This document shows, piece after piece, positions 1 through 5,416 of a DNA stretch of 5,720 bases. How positions within the stretch are numbered: position 1 is the stretch's first letter; each line of letters starts with the position of its first letter. The stretch comes from Pseudomonadota bacterium (lineage in GTDB: Bacteria > Pseudomonadota > Alphaproteobacteria > Rhizobiales > Devosiaceae): positions 1-5,720 of the forward strand of contig JAEYTN010000265.1 in NCBI GenBank assembly GCA_023433985.1, written 5' to 3'. The notes under the pieces were generated by a model. It was given only the letters and a program-made list of their open reading frames with translations. It was not told the DNA's origin and made no database searches. The translations under genes and the position numbers were made by a program.

Positions 1-71
1 CGAACACCGTGGTCATGCGCTCGTGGAGCCAGACGGTGCGATGGATTTCGGCGGAGCACCGGCGCGGGTAA
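1..71 (+). CDS. Possible C-terminal end of an unidentified protein (partial)
   Basis: Reading from base 3, an open frame gives about 22 residues ending in the stretch ISAEHRRG and stops at TAA 69-71. Nearly every third codon position in this frame is G or C (about 20 of 22), as in the confident genes of the window; the other two plus frames are clearly worse. A plus-strand gene ending here would converge on the Tim44-domain gene, which fits the terminator between them. The fragment is too short to assign a family or function, and the call rests on codon bias and the stop position only. It could also be non-coding. Confidence 0.4.
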   Translation, partial: NTVVMRSWSQTVRWISAEHRRG

Positions 72-80
72 GTACCCGCG
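63..80. repeat. Short perfect inverted repeat at the end of the upstream frame
   Basis: CGCGGGTA (63-70) and TACCCGCG (73-80) are exact reverse complements separated by two bases. In RNA the innermost pairs would open to leave a stem of about six to seven pairs. The stop codon of the possible upstream gene lies inside it. No T-run follows on either strand, so it is not a classic intrinsic terminator. It may help block 3' exonucleases or halt transcription of the upstream gene together with the stronger hairpin at 105-131. Confidence 0.4.
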
Positions 81-104
81 ACCTCCCTTGCGCTTCGAAA
101 AGCA

Positions 105-131
105 AGCGGGCCGCCCAATGGGCGGCCCGCT
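105..131 (-). terminator. Rho-independent terminator of the Tim44-domain gene
   Basis: Twelve-base perfect arms AGCGGGCCGCCC (105-116) and GGGCGGCCCGCT (120-131) flank a three-base loop AAT. Read on the minus strand, the hairpin is followed by TTGCTTTTC, a short U-rich tail in the transcript. It lies 22 bases past the TAA of the minus-strand gene. On the plus strand no T-run follows (GCGTGTTCGG), so it mainly serves the minus-strand gene, although such a strong stem could also stop plus-strand transcripts. Confidence 0.88.
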
Positions 132-152
132 GCGTGTTCGGTAGAGAAGCGC

Positions 153-1109
153 TTACGCTTCCTGGATAGCCGAGACCAGCCAGTCGCCGCCATTCCGGCG
201 CACGAAGGTCCAGATCTCGGTCGTCTCGGTCACCCGGTCCTCGCCGGCGACGATCTCGCCCGTGGCGCGGTTGCGGGTGATGTCGCGGGACTCGTAGCGG
301 AGCGCGACGGTGGCGAACTCGGCATTGTTCTCGCGCCACGCCTCGGCGACGTCGCCCTCGAGCAGGTTCACGTCGAATACCTCGTTGCGGAGGCCCTTCG
401 AAGCGTTCTCGCCCAGTTCCTCGGCAAGGTAGCCCATCACCTCGGGCGTCGAGATCCTGCGCAGCGCGGCGTAGTCCTCGCGGCTGTAGGCGTCCTGCAG
501 CTCGTTCAGGCGCTGCTGGAAGACCCCGAGGTCGGCGTCGCTGATGCCGATCTCGTCACGCTTGCCCGCGCGGGCCGAAGCGGCGGAACGCGGCTGGGCA
601 TTCTGCGGGCGACCCGCGCCACCACCATACGCCTGGGCGTTCGGCGCCTCGTAGCGGTAGGCGTTCGCGTTACCGGCCATCGCCGGCTGCTGCCGCCTGC
701 GCATGAAGAAGGCGACGATCAGGCCGATGATGACGAGCTGGACCAACAGCGCCAGCATGCCGCCGAAGCCGCCGAAACCGAAGCCGAACAGCATGCCGAA
801 GAGGCCGCTGAACAGCAGGCCGCCGAGCAGGGCGCCGCCGAAGCCGCCAAACAGGCCCGGGCGCGCCGCCGCGGCGGCCGTACCGGCCGTGGTGCCGCGC
901 GTGGTGTTGCTGTCGGTCATGGTTTTCTGCACGCCGGTGGTCGCCTTGGGCGAGGTGGGCGTCGCCGGCACCGAGAACTCGGTCCGGGCGCCGCGGCCGC
1001 CGAAGCTGCCGCCGCGCCGGGCCTCGGCGGTGTCGACCGCGACCAGCGAGAAAGCCATGAGCAGAGTGGCGAAGAGGGCTGTCAGGCGAAAGCCCTGCGA
1101 AGCGAACAT
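153..1109 (-). CDS. Exported, membrane-anchored Tim44-domain protein
   Basis: The protein has 318 residues. Residues 1-30 form a signal peptide (hydrophobic LTALFATLLMAFSLVAV, probable cleavage after AEA). Residues 31-84 are an Arg/Gly- then Ser/Thr/Ala-rich linker. Residues 85-136 are a Gly/Phe-rich hydrophobic region ending in a membrane segment, stopped by MRRRQQ. A low-complexity Ala/Asn/Gly linker follows, then from about 186 to the end a Tim44-like domain (FQQRLNELQDAYSREDYAAL, ending in EIWTFVRR and DWLVSAIQEA). This layout is common for alphaproteobacterial Tim44-domain proteins. In mitochondria Tim44 tethers the import motor; the bacterial role is not established. I chose ATG 1109 because GGGGA (1115-1119, minus) stands five bases upstream. 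ATG 1130 adds seven residues but has no ribosome site, and the longer frame from 1229 crosses the likely promoter. It is divergent from recJ and followed by its own terminator. Confidence 0.88.
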   Translation of the reverse strand: MFASQGFRLTALFATLLMAFSLVAVDTAEARRGGSFGGRGARTEFSVPATPTSPKATTGVQKTMTDSNTTRGTTAGTAAAAARPGLFGGFGGALLGGLLFSGLFGMLFGFGFGGFGGMLALLVQLVIIGLIVAFFMRRRQQPAMAGNANAYRYEAPNAQAYGGGAGRPQNAQPRSAASARAGKRDEIGISDADLGVFQQRLNELQDAYSREDYAALRRISTPEVMGYLAEELGENASKGLRNEVFDVNLLEGDVAEAWRENNAEFATVALRYESRDITRNRATGEIVAGEDRVTETTEIWTFVRRNGGDWLVSAIQEA

Positions 1110-1160
1110 TTTCGTCCCCGTGTTGTTCATGGCAGCGAATATGGGGACCGATTGCCCGCC

Positions 1161-1190
1161 ATTGTAGGGCTTGGCAAGGGGCAATGTCCG
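1161..1190 (-). promoter_or_regulatory. Probable sigma-70 type promoter of the Tim44-domain gene
   Basis: On the minus strand a good -10 element TACAAT (1161-1166, five of six consensus bases) is preceded, after 18 bases, by CGGACA (1185-1190), which keeps the GACA core of the -35 consensus. Transcription would start near 1154, about 45 bases before ATG 1109. This placement supports the shorter protein start. Prediction is by eye; the -35 is weak. Confidence 0.5.
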
Positions 1191-1266
1191 ATTTTGCCGG
1201 CTCGCGGCGGTGGAGTGTGGCCGCTGCATCCTCGACTACGGCGGCCCGAGCGCTTACCTCCGGGGC

Positions 1267-3063
1267 ATGGACGAGCCGCGCCCCTACTTCCTCGATGTGT
1301 CGAAATCCGTGCTGGGCCGGCCATGGACCGACCGACTGGACTTCAACACCCAGCGCATCGCCACCGCCATCGGCCAGAAGACGGGGCTATCGGACATCCT
1401 CGCCCGCATCGTCGCCTCGCGCGGGGTGGATGTGGATGCAGCCGAGGCGTTCCTGCAGCCCACCGTCCGCGCATTGATGCCGGACCCCTCGACGCTCGCG
1501 GACATGGATGCGCTGGCCGAACGGCTGGCCAAGGCCATCGTGGACCGTGAACCGGTCGCGCTGTTCGGCGACTACGACGTCGACGGCGCCTGCTCCTGCG
1601 CGCTGATGGCGCGGTACCTCAGGCATTTCGGGCTCAACCCGCAAGTGCATATCCCCGACCGCATCTTCGAGGGCTACGGCCCCAACACCAACGCCATCGA
1701 CCGGCTCGCCGACGCCGGGGCGAGCCTGCTGATCACGCTCGATTGCGGCACGACCAGCGACGGGCCGATCCTCCACGCCCGCGAGCGGGGGCTCGACGTG
1801 CTGGTGATCGACCACCACCTTTCGGACCACGACCTGCCGCAGGCCACGGCGCTGGTGAACCCGAACCGCCCCGACGACATCTCGGGGCTGGGCTATCTCT
1901 GCGCCGCCGGCGTCACCTTCATGGTGCTGGTCGCGACCAATCGCGTGCTGCGCAACCGCGGCGAGGCCGGCCTGCCCGACCTGATGAAGCTGATCGACCT
2001 CGTGGCCCTGGCGACCGTCTGCGACGTGGTGCCCCTCAAGGGCCTGAACCGCGCCTTCGTAGCGCGCGGGCTCGAGGTGGCGCGCACCGGCTCCAACCGC
2101 GGCATCGGCGCGCTGGCCCTGGCGGCGCGGCTCTCGGGGCCGATGAATCCGTATCACTTCGGCTACATCATCGGCCCGCGGATTAATGCCGGCGGCCGCA
2201 TCGGCGACGCCGCGCTGGGCATGCGGCTGCTGTCGCTCGAGGACGAAACCGAGGCAATGGCCATCGCGGCGCAGCTCAACGAGCTCAACGCCGAGCGGCA
2301 GCGGATCGAAACCGAGGCGCTCGAAGAGGCGGTGGTGGCCGCCGAGGCCGAGATCGGCGGGGGCGAGGGGCCGCCGGTGCTGGTGCTCGCCTCGGCCAAC
2401 TGGCACCCCGGCGTCGCCGGGTTGATCGCGGCGCGGCTGCGCGAGCGGTTCGAGCGGCCGGTGTTCGCCATCGCGCTCGGCCCGGATGGCGGCGGCACCG
2501 GCTCCGGCCGGTCAATGCCGGGCGTCGACCTGGGCGGGGCCGTGATCGAGGCGGTGGAGCAGGGGCTCGTCGCGCGGGGCGGCGGCCACGCCATGGCGGC
2601 CGGCGTGACGCTGAAGCCGGGGCAGCTCGGGCCGTTCCGGGCGCACATGAACGAGGCGCTCGCGGGCAGCGTCGGCGCGGCGCGGGCGATGACGGCGCTG
2701 CCGATCGATGCGGCGCTGACGGCGCGCGGCGCGACGACCGACTTCGTGCACCAGATCGAGCGGGCGGGGCCCTACGGCTCGGGCAACCCGCAGCCGGTTT
2801 TCGCGTTCCCGGCCCACAAGGCGAAGTTCGCCGAAGTGGTTGGGGGAGCTGGGCACGTGCGGTTCACATTGACGTCGGACGACGGGGCGCGGCTCAAGGG
2901 AATCGCCTTCCGTGCCGCCACCACGGCTCTGGGCGAGGCGCTCCTGTCCGCCGGCAACGACACGCCCCTCCACCTTGCCGGCATGCTCAGCCTCGACCAC
3001 TACCAGGGTCGCGAGGAGGTGCAGGTGCGTCTCACGGATGCGGCCCTGCTGCCGAGGCTCTGA
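1267..3063 (+). CDS. recJ: Single-stranded-DNA-specific exonuclease RecJ
   Basis: RecJ degrades single-stranded DNA 5' to 3' with metal ions, in RecF-pathway recombination, mismatch repair and replication-fork processing. The 598 residues match the usual family length (E. coli 577). The DHH phosphoesterase motifs are in order: GDYDVDGACS (101-110), LDCGTTS (159-165), VIDHH (180-184) and ATVCDVVPL (249-257). The DHHA1 domain follows, with INAGGRIGDA (306-315), WHPGVAGLIAARL (379-391) and GGHAMAAG (439-446). From about 477 comes the OB-fold region, with YGSGNPQPVF (503-512) and LAGMLSLDHYQG near the C terminus. All expected metal-binding Asp and His residues are present, so it should be active. 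ATG 1267 fits the usual N terminus (RPYFLDVSKSVLGRPW) but lacks a clear ribosome site; GTG 1210, in frame and with similar codon bias, is an alternative. It is divergent from the Tim44-domain gene and 141 bases ahead of the CFA-like gene. Confidence 0.97.
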   Translation: MDEPRPYFLDVSKSVLGRPWTDRLDFNTQRIATAIGQKTGLSDILARIVASRGVDVDAAEAFLQPTVRALMPDPSTLADMDALAERLAKAIVDREPVALFGDYDVDGACSCALMARYLRHFGLNPQVHIPDRIFEGYGPNTNAIDRLADAGASLLITLDCGTTSDGPILHARERGLDVLVIDHHLSDHDLPQATALVNPNRPDDISGLGYLCAAGVTFMVLVATNRVLRNRGEAGLPDLMKLIDLVALATVCDVVPLKGLNRAFVARGLEVARTGSNRGIGALALAARLSGPMNPYHFGYIIGPRINAGGRIGDAALGMRLLSLEDETEAMAIAAQLNELNAERQRIETEALEEAVVAAEAEIGGGEGPPVLVLASANWHPGVAGLIAARLRERFERPVFAIALGPDGGGTGSGRSMPGVDLGGAVIEAVEQGLVARGGGHAMAAGVTLKPGQLGPFRAHMNEALAGSVGAARAMTALPIDAALTARGATTDFVHQIERAGPYGSGNPQPVFAFPAHKAKFAEVVGGAGHVRFTLTSDDGARLKGIAFRAATTALGEALLSAGNDTPLHLAGMLSLDHYQGREEVQVRLTDAALLPRL

Positions 3064-3081
3064 CGGTGCCGCAATGGAAGC

Positions 3082-3109
3082 TTGCATATCGGTTCGTGGC
3101 GGCTAAAGT
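3082..3109 (+). promoter_or_regulatory. Possible promoter of the CFA-like gene
   Basis: TTGCAT (3082-3087) and TAAAGT (3104-3109) are separated by 16 bases and resemble -35 and -10 elements, each with four of six consensus bases. The predicted start near 3116 would give a leader of about 90 bases before ATG 3205. The site lies in the 141-base gap after recJ, which is otherwise without a gene. I did not find a convincing general-stress EcfG-type site here. Called by eye and moderately weak. Confidence 0.35.
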
Positions 3110-3204
3110 GCGGCCCCGGTTTGCAGATCGCCGTTCGCGTACTGGACGGCAGCAGTTATGCGACGGTGCAGAGGCAGCGCTCCGTCAGGTGGAAATGTAG
3201 CGTC

Positions 3205-4443
3205 ATGGACCAGTTAGCGGTTGAACCTCGGGGGACACGGCCGTCCCTCGTTACCCACATCCTGTCGGCTGCCGCGGCGTTCTTCGGCAAGCGTCTGATC
3301 GGGCGTCCCAAGAAGGGCGCTGTGACGATCACGTACCCGAACGGCCGGAGCGCCACCTATGGCGATCCGCGCACGGGCGAGCACGCGCAACTGCACATCA
3401 AGAACTTCTCGGTGCTGCCCAAGACGCTTAAGCGCGGCACGGTGGGCTTCGCGCAATCCTACATCGACGGCGACGTCGAGATCGACGACCTCACTGCGCT
3501 GTTCCGCTACTTCCTGCAGAACCGCGACGTGCTCGATGGCACGGAGAACTCCTGGTACGGGCGCGCCGCGCAGGACATCGCGTATCACCTCAGCCGCCAC
3601 AACTCGAAGGAAGGCTCGAAGAAGAACATCTCCGAGCACTACGACCTCGGCAACGACTTCTACGTCGAGTGGCTCGATCGCTCGATGACCTACTCGTCGG
3701 CCTACTACACCTCCGAGGACCAGACGCTGGAATCGGCGCAGTACGCCAAGTACCGGCGCGTCGCCGAAATGGCGGGCGTGAAGGAAGGCGAGACGGTGCT
3801 GGAGATCGGCTGCGGCTGGGGCGGCTTCGCCGAAACGGCGGCACGCGAGTTCAACGCGGTCGTCTACGGCATCACGCTTTCGGTCGAACAGCTGAAGTTC
3901 GCGGTCGAGCGGCTGGCGCGGCAGGGGCTCGACAACCTCGCGACCCTGCATCTCGAGGATTACCGCGACACCAAGGGGCAGTTCGACCACGTCGCCTCGA
4001 TCGAGATGATCGAAGCGGTGGGCGAGGAGCACTGGCCGAGCTACTTCCAGACCGTGGCGGACCGGCTGAAGCCCGGCGGCACGGCCTCGATCCAGGCGAT
4101 CACGATCAACGAGAGCGACTTCCAGGATTATCGGGCCCGGCCGGATTTCATCCAGCGCTTCATCTTCCCCGGCGGCATGCTGCTGACCAAGACGGCGATG
4201 CAGGAGCAGGGCGACAAGGTCGGCCTCATCCTCGAGCAGGTCGACACGTTCCGGCTCAGCTACGCCCGGACGCTGCGGCTGTGGCGCGAGAAGTTCCTCG
4301 AGCGCTGGCACGTCATCAAGAAGCTCGGCTACACCGAGGAATTCAAGCGCAAGTGGCTCTACTACCTCGCCTATTGCGAGGCCGGCTTCGCCGAGGGCTC
4401 CATCGACGTGGGCATCTATCAGTACCGCAAGCCGGCGGCCTGA
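3205..4443 (+). CDS. Cyclopropane-fatty-acyl-phospholipid synthase family methyltransferase
   Basis: Members transfer a methylene or methyl from S-adenosylmethionine onto double bonds of membrane phospholipid acyl chains. The protein has 412 residues. An N-terminal lipid-binding domain (about 30-125, with FAQSYIDGDVEIDDL at 82-96) precedes the catalytic domain, which opens with NISEHYDLGNDFY (141-153). The SAM-binding glycine loop is VLEIGCGWGGF (198-208), followed by EMIEAVGEEHW (267-277), DFIQRFIFPGGML (314-326) and a C-terminal RLWREKFLERW (358-368). From memory of the E. coli enzyme, the bicarbonate-site Cys139 and His266 fall at Ser165 (in YSSAYY) and Gln297 (in IQAIT), while Glu270 and Tyr353 are kept. 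It may therefore be a CFA synthase or a related fatty-acyl methyltransferase, so I give no gene symbol. ATG 3205 is chosen because AGGTGGA (3187-3193) lies upstream; the frame could extend to TTG 3082, but that stretch holds the likely promoter. It converges on the ABM-domain gene. Confidence 0.92.
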   Translation: MDQLAVEPRGTRPSLVTHILSAAAAFFGKRLIGRPKKGAVTITYPNGRSATYGDPRTGEHAQLHIKNFSVLPKTLKRGTVGFAQSYIDGDVEIDDLTALFRYFLQNRDVLDGTENSWYGRAAQDIAYHLSRHNSKEGSKKNISEHYDLGNDFYVEWLDRSMTYSSAYYTSEDQTLESAQYAKYRRVAEMAGVKEGETVLEIGCGWGGFAETAAREFNAVVYGITLSVEQLKFAVERLARQGLDNLATLHLEDYRDTKGQFDHVASIEMIEAVGEEHWPSYFQTVADRLKPGGTASIQAITINESDFQDYRARPDFIQRFIFPGGMLLTKTAMQEQGDKVGLILEQVDTFRLSYARTLRLWREKFLERWHVIKKLGYTEEFKRKWLYYLAYCEAGFAEGSIDVGIYQYRKPAA

Positions 4444-4481
4444 GAGCCGTCCGCCACTGAAACGCCGCCGTCTCAGGTTCG

Positions 4482-4535
4482 CCTTCTCCCCCTTGCGTGA
4501 GAAGGTGGCGGCAGCCGGATAGGGGTGGGGGCTGC
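4482..4535. repeat. REP-like palindromic repeat between convergent genes
   Basis: The segment contains CCTTCTC (4482-4488) pairing with GAGAAGG (4499-4505), then GCAGCC (4511-4516) pairing with GGCTGC (4530-4535), with the tail CCGGATAGGGGTGGGGG between. Its wording, a CCTTCTCCCCCTTG start leading to a GGATAGGGGTG end, strongly resembles the dispersed intergenic palindromic repeats I recall from Rhizobiales genomes. It sits in the 113-base gap between the ends of the CFA-like and ABM genes, a usual REP location. No T-run follows either stem, so it is not a standard intrinsic terminator, though no other terminator is visible here. Only one copy is in the window, so the dispersed nature is from memory. 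Confidence 0.65.
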
Positions 4536-4556
4536 AACACCTCCGGGCAGCTCGAA

Positions 4557-4868
4557 CTACGGGTTGTCGAAGTCCGATCCCAGCCCGATGCCGCCCACCG
4601 GCTCCGTCTCGGCGACGGTCTCGAACTTCGCGATCAGCAGCCGGCCCTTGGCGATTGCGGCCTGCACCGCGGGCAGCTGCAGCGAGGCCGCGTGGGCTTC
4701 GCGGCTGTCCCACGCCTCGGTGACGTAGATCGCGTCCGGATCGTTGGGATCGTGCGCCACGATGTAGCTGAGGCAACCGGCCATCGTGCCTTCGTCCGGG
4801 ACGAGGATGGCCACCAGTTCGTCGCGCCGGCCTGGCTTGGCGGTGATACGGCCGATCAATCCGAACAT
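4557..4868 (-). CDS. Small ABM-domain protein, putative YgiN-type quinol monooxygenase
   Basis: The 103-residue product has the size and pattern of the antibiotic biosynthesis monooxygenase fold: a first strand MFGLIGRITAKPGRRDEL with the typical K-P-G turn and helix, a middle GCLSYIVAHDPNDPDAIYV strand pair, the EAWDSREAHAASL motif (51-63), and a final strand KFETVAETEP. Such proteins form alpha-beta barrel dimers in the cytoplasm and act as cofactor-free quinol oxygenases, related oxygenases or stress proteins. The substrate cannot be read from sequence. ATG 4868 is chosen because GGGGAG (4875-4880, minus) stands six bases upstream and the fold begins exactly there; the frame runs 30 codons further, but those residues do not belong to the family. 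Its stop faces the CFA-like gene, and its 5' side faces the 85-residue protein gene. Confidence 0.88.
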   Translation of the reverse strand: MFGLIGRITAKPGRRDELVAILVPDEGTMAGCLSYIVAHDPNDPDAIYVTEAWDSREAHAASLQLPAVQAAIAKGRLLIAKFETVAETEPVGGIGLGSDFDNP

Positions 4869-4893
4869 TCCTGGCTCCCCGAACACAGAGCGG

Positions 4894-4993
4894 CGACTGT
4901 CGAAGTTGACCACAGCGGGCGCATGGACGCCAGTGCTGCTTGGGGCCACGGGACGCAACGGCGGCGAAACGCTGCCTCGGCTACCGACGGTCG
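4894..4993. promoter_or_regulatory. Pair of CGAC-N-GTCG palindromes in the divergent gap, possible operators
   Basis: CGACTGTCG at 4894-4902 and CGACGGTCG at 4985-4993 are the same 4-1-4 palindrome with a different central base, 91 bases apart (start to start). Two further GTCGAC sites lie at 4993-4998 and 5049-5054. They sit in the 213-base gap between the divergent ABM and 85-residue protein genes, where a shared regulator could bind. I found no clear -35/-10 pair for either gene in this gap. GC-rich sequence makes short palindromes common, so this is tentative. Confidence 0.22.
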
Positions 4994-5081
4994 TCGACTG
5001 TGCGAACCTCCATGCTGTTCATTCTGGGCTCAGGTGGAATCGCCTAGCGTCGACAAGCTCGGTTGGGGGACCGCTTCAGAA

Positions 5082-5339
5082 ATGGCGAAGGCGCTCTATC
5101 TGGTGATCAACAGCCAGGATAACTGGTGGGTGGATTTCGAAGGCACGCCGCATGGCCCGTTCGAAACGCGCGAGGCCGCGGCGCTGGAGGCACGCAGCCT
5201 GGCCCGCTTCCAGGTGCATGCGGGCCGCGATGCGGAGGTGCTGGTGCCTGATGGCGACGGCCGCTACTGGGTCGTGTGGTCATCGCGCTCGGAGGCCGGC
5301 GCGGCGCGGGATTTCGTGCCGCATCGCATCGGAGCGTGA
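5082..5339 (+). CDS. Small protein of unknown function, resembles DUF2188-type proteins
   Basis: The 85-residue product begins MAKALYLVINSQDNWWVDFE and continues GTPHGPFETREAAALEARSLA, a hydrophobic strand, then a helix rich in Ala and Glu, then AEVLVPDGDGRYWVVW (51-66) as a strand-turn-strand. This order (tryptophan strand, GPF turn, helix with EA and AR, EVLV-DG-W hairpin) resembles the short DUF2188-like family; I infer this by eye only. There is no signal peptide or membrane segment, so it is probably cytoplasmic. Third codon positions are mostly G or C, supporting real coding. ATG 5082 has GGGGGA at 5065-5070, a spacing of 11 bases. The frame is open far upstream, but that part runs antisense to the ABM gene. 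No function is assigned. Confidence 0.75.
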   Translation: MAKALYLVINSQDNWWVDFEGTPHGPFETREAAALEARSLARFQVHAGRDAEVLVPDGDGRYWVVWSSRSEAGAARDFVPHRIGA

Positions 5340-5348
5340 ATTTAAACC

Positions 5349-5363
5349 TGACTTGACTTCTCA
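5349..5363. promoter_or_regulatory. Possible iron-responsive (IRO/RirA-type) operator
   Basis: TGA (5349-5351), nine bases, then TCA (5361-5363) matches the TGA-N9-TCA iron-responsive box described for RirA in Rhizobiales. It covers the predicted -35 element at 5353-5358, a position where a repressor would block polymerase, and stands ahead of a probable iron-uptake gene. The match is short: six fixed bases could occur by chance in a leader of this size with a probability of a few percent or less. Confidence 0.4.
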
Positions 5364-5380
5364 GCTTACCGGCTCATAGG
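5353..5380 (+). promoter_or_regulatory. Probable promoter of the substrate-binding protein gene
   Basis: TTGACT (5353-5358, five of six -35 consensus bases) and CATAGG (5375-5380, central ATA kept) are 16 bases apart. The start would be near 5387, leaving a leader of roughly 30 bases before ATG 5416. The -35 is the best in the window; the -10 is weak, which would suit a regulated gene. Confidence 0.45.
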
Positions 5381-5416
5381 TGACGGCGCTCATCCACTTT
5401 CCGCGAGGCGCCGTCA
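5381..5416 (+). promoter_or_regulatory. Inverted repeat reaching the start codon of the uptake gene
   Basis: TGACGGCGC (5381-5389) and GCGCCGTCA (5408-5416) are perfect nine-base reverse complements with an 18-base loop. The right arm takes in the last G of the ribosome site GAGG (5405-5408), the whole spacer and the A of the ATG. If formed in the transcript it would hide the start codon. If transcription starts near 5387 most of the left arm would be missing from the RNA, so a DNA operator or a start further upstream are alternatives. Confidence 0.4.

Noticed and set aside
703..1167. Plus-strand Pro/Arg-rich frame opposite the Tim44-domain gene
   Set aside because: It is the complement of the glycine-rich coding segment; Gly codons read backwards give Pro, so the composition is explained.
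1110..1229. Forty-codon N-terminal extension of the Tim44-domain protein
   Set aside because: It would put non-signal residues before the signal peptide, lacks a ribosome site and overlaps the probable promoter at 1161-1190.
1561..1620. RecJ motif GDYDVDGACS with Cys in place of the more usual Thr as a possible defect
   Set aside because: The metal-binding aspartates are intact, the position varies in the family, and all other motifs are canonical.
1387..2406. Long minus-strand open frame opposite recJ (339 codons)
   Set aside because: Its translation is Arg/His/Val-rich without recognisable motifs and it lies wholly antisense to the unambiguous RecJ motifs; it is a by-product of GC-rich codon use.
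4482..4505. CCTTCTC/GAGAAGG stem as an intrinsic terminator
   Set aside because: The stem is seven pairs with a ten-base loop and has no T-run on either side; the REP-like interpretation fits better.
3214..4776. Long minus-strand open frame (520 codons) spanning the CFA-like and ABM genes
   Set aside because: It is antisense to the CFA-like gene, runs through the REP-like repeat and into the ABM gene in another frame, and has low-complexity composition.
4497..5081. Upstream extension of the 85-residue protein frame
   Set aside because: The extension starts in the REP-like repeat and runs antisense to the ABM-domain gene; only the part from ATG 5082 has protein-like composition and motifs.
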